A DNA stretch of 64,000 nt from Methylotenera sp. (GCF_029945535.1 NZ_JAQSCU010000013.1:63522-127521), one strand, 5' to 3'. Counted from the first letter of the stretch, positions 8,375 to 17,448 are shown. Numbers and translations are program-made. The notes: generated from the letters alone by a model not told the origin.

Positions 8375-9391
8375 TTAATTATTTGATAATGCATTTGATA
8401 ATAGTTTAGCAGTGACATCTACAATCGGTATCACACGCTCATAAGCCATACGCGTTGGACCAATGACGCCTAACGTGCCGACTACCTGACCATCAGCTTC
8501 ATACGGTGCGGTAATCATGCTGCATTCGTCTAAAGGTAAGTACCCACTTTCGCCGCCGATGAATATTTGTATGCCTTCAGCACGTTGGCTATTATCAAGC
8601 AATTGCATCAGCGAAGTGCGGCGCTCAAATATTTCAAATAACTTACGTAAGCTGCTTACATTAGTAGAGAGCTCATCCACTTGAAGCAAATTACGTTCTC
8701 CTGCAATCACAACACCATCTTTATTGCTATCAACTGCTTTGCTGCTTGCTTCAAGCGCCGCTGCCATGAGGCGATTCATATCAGATTGCATTTGTTGGAG
8801 CTCAATATGCAGTTTTTGTTGCACTTCTTCAAAAGTTTGACCTGAAAAATTTGCATTAAAGTAATTGCTGGCTTGAGTCAGCTCACTTTGCGAATATTTC
8901 TTTTCTGCCATCAGGATGCGATTCTGCACATTGCCATCGCTGGTAACGATGATGACTAATATTCGGGTTTCAGATAAAGGTAAAAATTCCAAATGCTTAA
9001 AAGCCACGCGCTTACGCTTAGGAATCATGACCAAGCCAGCAAACTGTGTGAGCTGCGAGAGCATGTCTGCAGCACTGGCAATGAGTTCGGTGGGGTTGGG
9101 TGAAGATAAGCCGCTTTTGAGTTGCTGTAGTGCTTGAGTTTCTAATGGTCGGACAGTCAGAAGTGAATCTACAAACAGGCGATAACCTTTTTGTGTCGGA
9201 ATGCGACCTGCCGAAGTGTGCGGACTGGCGATAAAGCCCATTTGTTCTAAATCACTCATTACATTGCGTATGGTTGCCGCACTCACATCTAAGCCAGAAT
9301 GCTGCAATAGCGTGCGCGAACCAATAGGTTGACCATCACTAATGTAATGTTCAACCAAGGTTTTTAATAATATCTGTGCGCGTTTGTCCAT
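8375..9391 (-). CDS. hrcA: Heat-inducible transcription repressor HrcA
   Basis: A 338-residue HrcA. The N-terminal winged helix (about 1-75) contains GQPIGSRTLLQHSGLDVSAATIRN and the TSAGRIPT wing. A GAF-like middle domain and the C-terminal segment with IGPTRMAYERVIPIV follow. In the family it represses groESL and dnaK through the CIRCE element, with activity tied to GroEL. No CIRCE inverted repeat was found near this gene, so its targets lie outside the window. It is divergent from nadK across a 149-base gap. Confidence 0.93.
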   Translation of the reverse strand: MDKRAQILLKTLVEHYISDGQPIGSRTLLQHSGLDVSAATIRNVMSDLEQMGFIASPHTSAGRIPTQKGYRLFVDSLLTVRPLETQALQQLKSGLSSPNPTELIASAADMLSQLTQFAGLVMIPKRKRVAFKHLEFLPLSETRILVIIVTSDGNVQNRILMAEKKYSQSELTQASNYFNANFSGQTFEEVQQKLHIELQQMQSDMNRLMAAALEASSKAVDSNKDGVVIAGERNLLQVDELSTNVSSLRKLFEIFERRTSLMQLLDNSQRAEGIQIFIGGESGYLPLDECSMITAPYEADGQVVGTLGVIGPTRMAYERVIPIVDVTAKLLSNALSNN

Positions 9392-9472
9392 GACTGTAGT
9401 ATTTTGCCCGATTTATGGCATTCGTCATACAGATAACTAGCTAATTTGTTCGCATAATACGCTTTTACAATA

Positions 9473-9503
9473 ATCTTTAGCTTTCGCTATATCTTTAGCT
9501 TTC
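9473..9503. repeat. Direct repeat between hrcA and nadK
   Basis: ATCTTTAGCTTTC occurs twice (9473-9485 and 9491-9503), an 18-base period, in the divergent hrcA/nadK gap. It could hold paired regulator sites or be a small tandem duplication. Confidence 0.45.
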
Positions 9504-9540
9504 ACTTGGCGCAAAAAGGCATCTGTGATTTAATTTCGCC

Positions 9541-10410
9541 ATGAATCAAACATTTAAGTCTATCGCCATCATTGGCAAATACATGAACCAATCGGCTCTA
9601 CAATTGATGCAGAGTGATTTGACAGATTTGGTGCATCATTTAGCTGTAAAAGATTTCGATATATGGATAGAAAATAACACAGCTCAATATGTTGATCTGA
9701 CCGGCTTTAAAACGGAGTCGTTAGAAAAAATAGGTAGCAATGTTGACTTGGTGATAGTCATGGGGGGTGATGGCACTATGTTAAGCGTTGCTCGCAATCT
9801 AATTGATCATAATGTGCCGCTTGTAGGTATTAACCGCGGACGATTTGGTTTTTTAACCGATTTACGCGCCGAGGACATGCTTGAGCAGCTTGATAAAATT
9901 CTATCAGGTGATTTTATTGAAGAGCCGCGTGTGATGCTAACCGCACAGGTGGTGCGTGACGGACAATTAGTCCATGACAATTTTGCATTGAATGACGTGG
10001 TAATCAAGAGTGCTTTGCGATTGATTGAGTTGGAAGTGACTATCGACCACAAATTCGTGCATAAACAACGTGCTGATGGCTTGATTATTAGCACACCTAC
10101 GGGCACTACCGCTTATGCACTCTCGGCGGGCGGCCAGATTTTACATCCTAATTTACAAGCGATTTCATTAGTGCCAATTTGTCCGCATACGCTCAGTAAT
10201 CGACCAATTGCCGTACATAGTGACAGCTTAATTGAAATTACCTTGATGCAGTTTGACGAGGCGCACTTGAGCTTTGATGGTCAATTTCAGGTGACGTTGG
10301 AAGTTGGCGATAAAATTACTGTCAATCGTGCAAAGCAGACGATTTCTTTATTGCATCCAAGCGACTATTGTTATTTTGACATGCTCCGCAACAAACTGAA
10401 CTGGGGCTAA
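9541..10410 (+). CDS. nadK: NAD kinase
   Basis: A 289-residue ATP-dependent NAD kinase making NADP+. Signature elements are VMGGDGTMLSVAR (catalytic GGDGT near residue 74), NRGRFGFLTD, and PTGTTAYALSAGG in the C-terminal beta domain. Length is normal for the proteobacterial enzyme. It is followed by recN seven bases downstream, the conserved nadK-recN pair of many proteobacteria. The ATG start gives the usual short leader before the IAIIGK strand, although no strong ribosome-binding site precedes it. Confidence 0.95.
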   Translation: MNQTFKSIAIIGKYMNQSALQLMQSDLTDLVHHLAVKDFDIWIENNTAQYVDLTGFKTESLEKIGSNVDLVIVMGGDGTMLSVARNLIDHNVPLVGINRGRFGFLTDLRAEDMLEQLDKILSGDFIEEPRVMLTAQVVRDGQLVHDNFALNDVVIKSALRLIELEVTIDHKFVHKQRADGLIISTPTGTTAYALSAGGQILHPNLQAISLVPICPHTLSNRPIAVHSDSLIEITLMQFDEAHLSFDGQFQVTLEVGDKITVNRAKQTISLLHPSDYCYFDMLRNKLNWG

Positions 10411-10417
10411 TTTTTTT

Positions 10418-12094
10418 ATGCTACAAAGCCTATCTATCCGTGATTTTGTCATCGTCAATCAACTTGATTTAGATTTTGAAGCGGGTTTTACCGTGCTGAC
10501 AGGTGAAACTGGCGCTGGTAAATCAATTTTAATTGATGCCTTATCGCTAGCTTTAGGTGCACGCGCGGAGGGCGGCGTCACCCGCGCTGGATGTGACAAA
10601 GCTGAAATTAGCGCCATTTTTGCTATTACAAATAACTTAGAAGCTAAGCAATGGTTAGTCGATGCGGAAATGGAAAATGAAGCGAACGAACTGATTTTAC
10701 GTCGAGTGATGTACGCTGATGGCCGTTCGCGTGCTTTTATCAATGGCGCAACAGTCACGGTTGCTCAACTCAAAGAGCTAGGCGAATTGCTGGTGGATAT
10801 TTACAGCCAGAATGCGCATCATTCATTGTTAAAACTTGCCACTCAACGCAACGTGTTAGATAACTTCGGCGGCTTGTCAGGCTTAGCAATACAAGTTAGC
10901 ACCCAATATAAAGTATGGCATGTACTTAATCAGCAACGTTTAGAAGTCGAAAAAAATGCGAGTGCGTATGCTGACGAACTGGCAGATTTGCGCGATAACA
11001 CGCGTGAGTTAGCGCAAGTTTCACTAAGCCCTGCCGAATGGGAGGAGTTACAGCAAGAGCATTTGCGTTTATCGAATGGCGCTGGCTTGATTACAGGCGG
11101 TGAGGAATGTCGCGAGTTATTGAGCGAGGGCGAGCTATCTGCCATGCGCTTGCTGACTCAGGTGCAGCATAAATTGCAAAGTCTGTGTGAATATGACGCA
11201 GCAATGGCTGAAGCGGCTGAAACGCTTGATTCGGCTCTTATTCAGCTTGAAGAAACCTCGCGTTTTTTAAATCGGTATCTTCAACGCGCAGAGCTAGACC
11301 CTGCTGGGCTTGCAAAGTTGGATTCTAGAATTCAGAACATCCATAATGCTGCTCGCAAAAACCGTGTTAAACCAGAAGAGTTAGCAGATTTGTTGATTAA
11401 ATCACAAGCGCGTATGGCTGAATTAGAGCTGTTTGCAAATGATGGTGAACTTGCCAAGCAGGAAACTCAAGCTTTGGCTATTTACATGCAGTTGGCTAAA
11501 CAATTGAGTGATGGCCGTAAATCTGCAGCGGCGAAATTGGGCGCTCAAATCAGCATGGAAATGCAGCGCTTGTCTTTAAGCGGCGGTAAGTTTGAAGTGG
11601 CACTCGCAGAGCAAGCGCCAACAGTCAATGGGCTTGAGCAGGTTGAGTTTTTGGTTGCAGGTCACGCAGGAGTGGCTGCCAGACCACTTGGCAAAGTGGC
11701 TTCTGGTGGTGAGCTTTCACGTATTAGTTTAGCCATTCGTGTAGTCACGGCGCAAAAAGAAACTATCCCGACCATGATATTCGACGAGGTTGATGTTGGT
11801 ATAGGTGGCGGTGTCGCTGAAGTCGTGGGGCAACTGTTGAAGCAGTTAGGGGAGCAGCAAAACGACAAAAACTTAACTGAACGTCAAGTGTTAGTGATTA
11901 CCCACTTGCCACAAGTGGCGGCATTAGGCACGCATCATCTACGTGTAAGTAAATCACTGGTGAATGCGCAAACGCTCAGTACAATTACCGTTTTAGATGA
12001 TGGAGCGCGTATAGAGGAAATAGCACGCATGCTGGGCGGTATTGAGATTACTGAAACCACACGCCAACATGCTAAAGAGATGCTGGCGCGCTAA
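10418..12094 (+). CDS. recN: DNA repair protein RecN
   Basis: A 558-residue SMC-like ATPase acting in double-strand break repair. It starts LQSLSIRDFVIVNQLDLDF and has the Walker A GETGAGKS near residue 31. A long helical/coiled-coil centre lies roughly between residues 155 and 390. The C-terminal signature LGKVASGGELSRISLAIRV and Walker B MIFDEVDVGIGG follow. It begins seven bases after nadK and is convergent with fur, with 17 bases between the stops. No LexA-type operator was identified directly upstream, so damage regulation, if any, must act through the nadK promoter. Confidence 0.95.
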   Translation: MLQSLSIRDFVIVNQLDLDFEAGFTVLTGETGAGKSILIDALSLALGARAEGGVTRAGCDKAEISAIFAITNNLEAKQWLVDAEMENEANELILRRVMYADGRSRAFINGATVTVAQLKELGELLVDIYSQNAHHSLLKLATQRNVLDNFGGLSGLAIQVSTQYKVWHVLNQQRLEVEKNASAYADELADLRDNTRELAQVSLSPAEWEELQQEHLRLSNGAGLITGGEECRELLSEGELSAMRLLTQVQHKLQSLCEYDAAMAEAAETLDSALIQLEETSRFLNRYLQRAELDPAGLAKLDSRIQNIHNAARKNRVKPEELADLLIKSQARMAELELFANDGELAKQETQALAIYMQLAKQLSDGRKSAAAKLGAQISMEMQRLSLSGGKFEVALAEQAPTVNGLEQVEFLVAGHAGVAARPLGKVASGGELSRISLAIRVVTAQKETIPTMIFDEVDVGIGGGVAEVVGQLLKQLGEQQNDKNLTERQVLVITHLPQVAALGTHHLRVSKSLVNAQTLSTITVLDDGARIEEIARMLGGIEITETTRQHAKEMLAR

Positions 12095-12111
12095 GGTTAA
12101 TTTATTACGTT

Positions 12112-12531
12112 TTACTTATCGCAAGGTTGTTTTTCGCAAATGCCGTAAATAGTGAGTGAATGGTCTTGCATTTTAAAACCAAATTTCGCGGCAGCAGCTT
12201 CTTGTCTTTTTTCGATTTCGGCATCATAAAACTCTTCTACTCGGCCACATTTCACACAAACGATATGGTCGTGATGGCCGCCATGATTCAGCTCAAAAAC
12301 GGCTTTGCCGCTTTCAAAATGGTGGCGTATTAACAAACCAGCTTGCTCGAATTGAGTGAGCACTCGATAAACCGTCGCTAAGCCAACATCTTCGCCAGAG
12401 TTTAGCATCACTTTATAAATATCTTCGGCAGACAAATGGCGTTCTTTACTATTTTCAAACAGGCTCAATACCTTAAGTCTAGGTAATGTAGCCTTCAGGC
12501 CTGCGTTTTTTAAGTCTTTTTGATCTTGCAT
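12112..12531 (-). CDS. fur: Ferric uptake regulator Fur
   Basis: A 139-residue Fur-family metalloregulator. The N-terminal winged helix contains LKATLPRLKVLSLF and GLATVYRVLTQFE. The dimerisation domain has the GGHHDHIVCVKCG cluster with the metal-binding His residues and a CxxC, and a second Cys pair sits at the C-terminus (CEKQPC). It represses iron-uptake genes as an Fe2+ dimer. It is divergent from bamE, the common fur/bamE arrangement of proteobacteria. No clear Fur box was recognised in the 88-base gap, so autoregulation cannot be shown. Confidence 0.93.
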   Translation of the reverse strand: MQDQKDLKNAGLKATLPRLKVLSLFENSKERHLSAEDIYKVMLNSGEDVGLATVYRVLTQFEQAGLLIRHHFESGKAVFELNHGGHHDHIVCVKCGRVEEFYDAEIEKRQEAAAAKFGFKMQDHSLTIYGICEKQPCDK

Positions 12532-12619
12532 CGTTGTTTACTCACATTTAATAATCACAGTGTTTTTTGGTTCGCTGTCTACGTGTTATATTAACGCTAA
12601 TTCAAACTAAAGTCATAAT

Positions 12620-13654
12620 ATGCGTATTTTTTCTACTTTGCGGTACATAGTTATTTTATTCGCAGTTCTCTGCGCGTCATGCGGCACAGCATTGCCAACG
12701 ATAAAACCTTACAAGCTGGATGTGCAACAAGGCAATGTAGTGACTTCTAAAATGTTATTGCAATTGCGACCTGGTATGACCAAGTCGCAAGTACGTTTCA
12801 TTATGGGTACGCCCTTAATTCAAGATAGCTTTCACGGTAATCGCTGGGATTACGTTTATCAAATGCGCGAAAAAGGTAAGATTACCGAGCAGCGTCGTGT
12901 GATTTTAGATTTTGACGGTGAGGCTTTAAAAACAGTGCGTGGTGATGTGATTCCAAAAGGTAGCGAGTCAAAAACCGAAGAAGGTTCTACAAATAGCGGT
13001 ACGCGCGTCATAAACCCAACAGAAAAACCTGCAGAAAAAGGCGTGCTCAATAAGTTGAAGTTTTGGCAAAAGGACGAAGCAACGCTAGCTAAAGAAGCAG
13101 AGGCTGCTAAAGCAAAAGCTGAGGCTGAAGAGGCTGCCAAAAGTGCAGTAGAGCAAGCTAAAGATGAGCTGGCTAGGAAATCTGCAACGCCTATAGAGGA
13201 GCCCAAGTCAGATGAGCCGCAATCAATGATGGCTGTGCCACTAGAGGCATTGCCAATGAATGTACCTACTGCAGCATCTATACCTGTGGAAGCGACTGCT
13301 ACTATTGCTGCTGTAGCTGAAGTGCCACCAGTTGTTGAGCCTGCAAAAGAGGTTGTACCTGTGCAATCTAGCCCAGTAGTTGAAATGAAAGCTGCACCCG
13401 AAAAAAAAGCTACTGTTACGCAAGCTAAAACTGAACCTGTTAAAACTCTAGCTGAACCAATCAAGCCTTATGAATCAACTGCAGGTATGAAGTTTGATAG
13501 AAATCTAAAGTTGCCTGAAGAGGCTGAAGTAGAAGCCGCTCCAGCGCCAGCGGCGCCACGTGCAGGTAATAAATCTGTACCTAAGCCAAAAGATTTACCT
13601 CCAGAAGGTGAACCAAGTTTTTTTGACAGAATGCTAGAGAAAATTGGTTTCTAG
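12620..13654 (+). CDS. bamE: Outer-membrane assembly lipoprotein BamE with long C-terminal extension
   Basis: The N-terminal part is BamE, a lipoprotein of the BAM complex that folds outer-membrane proteins. A lipoprotein-like signal has Cys at 18 and 21 (CASCG). The conserved core (about 31-110) follows, with VVTSKMLLQLRPGMTKSQVRFIMGTP-type wording and NRWDYVYQ. Typical BamE proteins end near 110-150 residues; this one has 344. The extra 230 residues are low complexity: an Ala/Lys/Glu helical stretch at about 150-190, then Ala/Pro/Val-rich sequence, ending PSFFDRMLEKIGF. The lipobox is atypical at -3. The tail may be periplasmic, possibly reaching toward peptidoglycan, but this is inference. 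Confidence 0.88.
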   Translation: MRIFSTLRYIVILFAVLCASCGTALPTIKPYKLDVQQGNVVTSKMLLQLRPGMTKSQVRFIMGTPLIQDSFHGNRWDYVYQMREKGKITEQRRVILDFDGEALKTVRGDVIPKGSESKTEEGSTNSGTRVINPTEKPAEKGVLNKLKFWQKDEATLAKEAEAAKAKAEAEEAAKSAVEQAKDELARKSATPIEEPKSDEPQSMMAVPLEALPMNVPTAASIPVEATATIAAVAEVPPVVEPAKEVVPVQSSPVVEMKAAPEKKATVTQAKTEPVKTLAEPIKPYESTAGMKFDRNLKLPEEAEVEAAPAPAAPRAGNKSVPKPKDLPPEGEPSFFDRMLEKIGF

Positions 13655-13746
13655 TTTTTCAGAGCAGACTAACTCGCAAAACGTTGTTAGGTAATGACGA
13701 GAACATTTTTTTTAAAATATTATAGATTTATTAGGTAGTTAGAATC

Positions 13747-14556
13747 ATGGCAAATCCTTTAAAAGTGGTCATCGCGGGCTGTTCTGGTCGAATGGGTCAC
13801 GCTCTTCTTGAATGTGTATTTGCTGATGCGGACTTAGTGTTGCATGGTGCGCTTGATCGCTCAGGTAATCTTCAGCTTGGTCGCGATGCGGGCGAACAAC
13901 AAGGCAAAATTTCAGGTGTAAAAGTTACCGATAATATAGATGAAGCCTTGGAAAATGCGGATATTTTGGTCGATTTTACCCGCCCAGAAGCTAGCTTAAT
14001 GTATTTAGCTGCCTGCCAAAAACACAATGTCAAAATGATTATCGGCACGACAGGGTTTTCTGCGGAACAAAAGTTGCTGATTGAGGCTGCTTCTAAAAAT
14101 ATAGCCATTGTTTTTGCGCCGAACACCAGTGTTGGCGTATCTTTATTGATTAACTTAGTGCAGTCTGCAGCTAAAGTGTTGAATGAAGGTTTCGATATCG
14201 AGATTATTGAAGCGCATCATCGCTTCAAAGTAGATGCTCCATCTGGTACGGCTTTGCGTTTGGGTGAAGCTGCAGCAAGTGCGCTGGGTCGCAACTTAGA
14301 AGAGTGTGCCGTTTATGGCCGTGAAGGCGTAACGGGTGAGCGCGACCCTAACACCATTGGTTTTGCTACGGTACGTGGCGGCGATGTGGTGGGCGATCAC
14401 ACAGTATTGTTTGCGGGCTTAGGTGAGCGCGTAGAGTTGACGCACAAAGCCAGCAGCCGCGCTACATTTGCATCGGGCGCTTTACGCGCTGCAAAATTTC
14501 TAATTGGCAAGCAAACTGGACTTTTTGATATGCAAGATGTTTTAGGGTTGAGATAG
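13747..14556 (+). CDS. dapB: 4-hydroxy-tetrahydrodipicolinate reductase
   Basis: A 269-residue DapB of the lysine/diaminopimelate pathway. The N-terminal [16 protein letters not shown] Rossmann motif binds NAD(P)H. The catalytic [18 protein letters not shown] segment (about 158-175) holds the His pair and substrate-binding Lys. Length is standard. It follows bamE by 92 bases on the same strand. In many betaproteobacteria carA comes soon after dapB; here a diguanylate cyclase and a minus-strand ligase gene lie between them. Confidence 0.95.
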   Translation: MANPLKVVIAGCSGRMGHALLECVFADADLVLHGALDRSGNLQLGRDAGEQQGKISGVKVTDNIDEALENADILVDFTRPEASLMYLAACQKHNVKMIIGTTGFSAEQKLLIEAASKNIAIVFAPNTSVGVSLLINLVQSAAKVLNEGFDIEIIEAHHRFKVDAPSGTALRLGEAAASALGRNLEECAVYGREGVTGERDPNTIGFATVRGGDVVGDHTVLFAGLGERVELTHKASSRATFASGALRAAKFLIGKQTGLFDMQDVLGLR

Positions 14557-14665
14557 TTACATTTAGTTAACCTTGGAACCCTAAAAGACACTGCTTGCAG
14601 CACCTCTAGCCACATATCTTGATTTCAAATCAAGAGTCCATTCAGAATTCAGAAACGAAATTTTC

Positions 14666-15907
14666 ATGATTAAGTTCGCCGGATTAAAATCCTTTTTATG
14701 TAGCTCGAGATTCTTTTATATCCTGTTATTTACGATTACCTCGGCTGCTGGTGTGCTGTTTGTCATACATACCAAGCAAGCACAAGACGAGGAAATGCGT
14801 AGCAATTTAATTACCTATGCTAGAACTATCGAGAAATCTATCGACTGGCAACCGTTTGCTAAGACGCTAAATACAGATCCAGATCTAATTAAGGTAGAGG
14901 ATTTAGTCGAACTTAATTCTAAGTTGAATAGCGCATGTAGAGTGAATGTGGATTGTCACTTTATTTATCTGTTGTATTTAGATAAAACTCAAAGCAAAAA
15001 ACAGGTTCGATTTTTACTTGATGCCAGCCCTCAGCCGCCCTCAGAAATATCCAAACTCGCTGAGATATTTACCGAGGCGAGTGATGAACTAAAGCGCGTG
15101 ATGAAAATAAGAGCGCCAATTGTAGAAGGTCCAGTCACAGACCACTGGGGCTCATGGATTAGTGCACGTGTACCCGTGACTGTGACGGTTAAAACGCCAA
15201 ATTTTGTCATGTTGAATGTAGATGTGGCTGCAAAGGGCTGGAATAAACGTTTGCTAAGTAAAACTTTGTTTCCCGCCTTGCTAACGCTATTCTTTTTATT
15301 AATTTTAACTGGCTTGATTCTTAGAAACGAGTATGTGGAAAACCTACTCAAGCAGTTATTTGACTCAACCACTGTGCTTTCAGAATTAGCCTACTATGAT
15401 GCATTGACTGGCTTGCCAAATCGTAGATTATTAGATGACAGAGCAGCGCAAGCATTTAAAGCCGCTAAGCGCTCCAAACAAATGGTCGCTATTATGTTCT
15501 TGGATCTGGATTACTTTAAAGCCGTCAATGATGATTATGGGCATGAGGTAGGTGACCGATTGTTAGTCAGTGTTGCGGGGCGTTTAAAAGAGTTACTCCG
15601 CACAGATGACACCGTCGCTAGAATAGGCGGCGATGAGTTTGTGATTCTATTGCCAAAAGTGGAAGATGAGCAGCAAGCAACGGTGGCTGCAGAAAAAATC
15701 ATTAAAGCGCTGACTAAACCCTTTGAGATTGACGGTAAAGTCTTAGAAATTGGCGGCAGCTTAGGTGTGGCGATTTACTCTAAGTCAGGCGCCACGCCAG
15801 CTAATTTATTGAAGTGTGCTGATGAAGCGATGTACTCAGCTAAACGCCTTGGCCGCAATATGTTTGTTGTTTACGCAGACGATATATTAACGTCGAGCGA
15901 AATCTAA
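14666..15907 (+). CDS. Membrane-anchored diguanylate cyclase (GGDEF)
   Basis: A 413-residue c-di-GMP synthase. TM1 (about 16-36) and TM2 (about 199-220) bracket a periplasmic sensor region of about 160 residues that I do not recognise. The cytoplasmic GGDEF domain starts near 240 with YYDALTGLPNRRLL. The active-site loop is intact (GGDEF at 321-325), and an inhibitory I-site RxxD (RTDD at 312-315) sits exactly five residues upstream, so product inhibition is expected. No EAL domain is present. It lies between dapB and carA, 109 bases after dapB, and is convergent with the next gene. Confidence 0.92.
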   Translation: MIKFAGLKSFLCSSRFFYILLFTITSAAGVLFVIHTKQAQDEEMRSNLITYARTIEKSIDWQPFAKTLNTDPDLIKVEDLVELNSKLNSACRVNVDCHFIYLLYLDKTQSKKQVRFLLDASPQPPSEISKLAEIFTEASDELKRVMKIRAPIVEGPVTDHWGSWISARVPVTVTVKTPNFVMLNVDVAAKGWNKRLLSKTLFPALLTLFFLLILTGLILRNEYVENLLKQLFDSTTVLSELAYYDALTGLPNRRLLDDRAAQAFKAAKRSKQMVAIMFLDLDYFKAVNDDYGHEVGDRLLVSVAGRLKELLRTDDTVARIGGDEFVILLPKVEDEQQATVAAEKIIKALTKPFEIDGKVLEIGGSLGVAIYSKSGATPANLLKCADEAMYSAKRLGRNMFVVYADDILTSSEI

Positions 15908-15932
15908 TCCAGCTGTCAAATTCATTATAGAT

Positions 15933-17267
15933 TTATACCAGTAACAATAAATGCTCGCGCTCCCACGAGCTAATCACGCGGTTGTAGGTGCCATATTCTA
16001 ATTCTTTAACCGCACAAAAAGCATCAACAAATTTTGTGCCAAAAAGCTCATGCATAGGCTCACAATTACGCAGCAATTCAATCGCATCTTCTAAATGATG
16101 TGGCAGGTCATCCGCCATATTCCATGCGCTAGTTGTTAGTGCTTCAGTTGGCTGCAGCGCTTCAACTATGCCTTGGTAACCACAAGCTAGCGTGGCGGCA
16201 ATCGCTAAATAGGGGTTTACATCTACGCCTGGTACGCGATTCTCAACACGTCTTGAACTTGCATCAGAGTTAGGTACACGTATGCCACAAGTGCGGTTGT
16301 CATAACCCCAACGCACATTAGTAGGGGCTGACATAAATGGCGCTAGTCTACGATATGAGTTTACGTAAGGTGCAAACATTGGCATCACTTGCGGAACATA
16401 TTTTTGTAAGCCTGCGATATAGTGGAAAAACTCAGGGCTAGCGCTACCGTCGGCTTTGCTAAATATATTGATGCCGTCAGCATCAATAACGCTTTGATGT
16501 ATATGCATAGCGCTACCAGGCTCGGCTTCCATCGGTTTTGCCATAAATGTGGCGAATATGCCGTGACGTAAAGCCGTTTCACGCACCGTACGTTTGAATA
16601 AAAATACACGGTCAGCAAGTTCTAGTGGGTCGCCATGCGTGAAATTGATCTCCATTTGCCCTGCACCAGCTTCATGAATCAAAGTCTCAACGCCCAATCT
16701 GTGCACGTCGCAGAATTTAGACAGCTCCATAAAGAATGGGTCAAAGTCATTTACCGCATCAATTGAATAACTCTGTCTGCCAGCCTCAGGCTTGCCTGTG
16801 CGACCAATAGGCGGTTGTAGAGGTTCATGCGGGTTTTGTTGGCGCGCAACCAGAAAAAACTCCATTTCAGGCGCTACTACAGGGCGCCATCCACGTTGCG
16901 TATAAAGGTCGATCACACGTCGCAGCACAGCACGCGGCGAAAGCGCTACTGGTGTGCCATCCCATTCCAAACAGTCGTGAATAATCACGGCCACAGGCTC
17001 TGCCGCCCAAGGCACAACTCTAAAGGTTGAAATGTCTGGCTTGCAGATCATATCGGGGTCGGTATCTCCCACATAAGGCCCGTTATCAGGTTGCTGACCA
17101 TTCACTGTATTCAACAACACGCTTTTAGGCAAACGCATTTCACCTGCGCTTAAAAACAAATCTTTAGGTAGTATTTTGCCGCGTGCGATACCCGTCATAT
17201 CGGGTATCACGCACTCAATTTCATGGATGTGGTTTTCAGTGATAAGTTGGGAAATCGATTTGTTCAT
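15933..17267 (-). CDS. Glutamine synthetase-family ligase (gamma-glutamyl-polyamine or -methylamide synthetase-like)
   Basis: A 444-residue member of the glutamine synthetase superfamily. Motifs seen are ECVIPDMTGIARGK near the N-terminus, EMEFFLV, AGAGQMEINFTHGD, GSAMHIHQS (metal/ATP site) and NSYRRL. The NRTCGIRVPNSDASSRRVENR and VDVNPYLAIAA region is shared with PuuA/PauA-type gamma-glutamylpolyamine synthetases. It lacks features of dodecameric GlnA such as the adenylylation-loop wording. In methylotrophs a related enzyme, GmaS, makes gamma-glutamylmethylamide from methylamine; no mgs/mgd genes flank this copy, so the amine substrate is undecided. The upstream gap contains direct and inverted repeats. 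Confidence 0.8.
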   Translation of the reverse strand: MNKSISQLITENHIHEIECVIPDMTGIARGKILPKDLFLSAGEMRLPKSVLLNTVNGQQPDNGPYVGDTDPDMICKPDISTFRVVPWAAEPVAVIIHDCLEWDGTPVALSPRAVLRRVIDLYTQRGWRPVVAPEMEFFLVARQQNPHEPLQPPIGRTGKPEAGRQSYSIDAVNDFDPFFMELSKFCDVHRLGVETLIHEAGAGQMEINFTHGDPLELADRVFLFKRTVRETALRHGIFATFMAKPMEAEPGSAMHIHQSVIDADGINIFSKADGSASPEFFHYIAGLQKYVPQVMPMFAPYVNSYRRLAPFMSAPTNVRWGYDNRTCGIRVPNSDASSRRVENRVPGVDVNPYLAIAATLACGYQGIVEALQPTEALTTSAWNMADDLPHHLEDAIELLRNCEPMHELFGTKFVDAFCAVKELEYGTYNRVISSWEREHLLLLV

Positions 17268-17311
17268 AGCTAACCTTTAACGTATTTTATTTACTTCTAC
17301 TTTAAAATTCT

Positions 17312-17363
17312 AAGCGGCTTTTTACAATCAAGTTACAATCAAAAGTTGAAAAGCAAGCCGCTT
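17312..17363. repeat. Inverted repeat with internal direct repeats, between the ligase gene and carA
   Basis: AAGCGGCTT (17312-17320) and AAGCCGCTT (17355-17363) form a perfect 9-bp inverted repeat. Between them TTACAATCAA occurs twice (17322-17331 and 17333-17342, 11-base period, one helical turn). It lies 45-96 bases upstream of the minus-strand ligase start and may be an operator region. Confidence 0.5.
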
Positions 17364-17386
17364 TTCGGTATGATTCGTTAATTCTG

Positions 17387-17417
17387 AAACGGGAAGAGTA
17401 TAAAGCTCCTCCCGTTT
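17387..17417. repeat. GC-rich hairpin upstream of carA
   Basis: AAACGGGAAGAG and CTCCTCCCGTTT form a 12-bp stem with one mismatch and a 7-base loop. It lies upstream of the candidate carA -10 and after no plus-strand gene end, so it is not an obvious terminator. Confidence 0.5.
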
Positions 17418-17448
17418 TGCGTATCTGCCATTTGTTCATGATGAATAC

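Noticed and set aside
9392-9540. CIRCE element for HrcA
   Set aside because: No TTAGCACTC-N9-GAGTGCTAA inverted repeat is present; only an unrelated direct repeat is seen.
12532-12619. Fur box between fur and bamE
   Set aside because: No convincing 19-bp Fur palindrome could be found.
12859-13464. Long minus-strand frame inside bamE
   Set aside because: It is a shadow of the low-complexity Ala/Glu-rich tail, with a Ser/Ala-rich composition and no ribosome-binding site or family features.
14618-14634. CTTGATTT-C-AAATCAAG as a terminator between dapB and the cyclase gene
   Set aside because: It is a short AT-rich palindrome without a T-run, so termination is doubtful.
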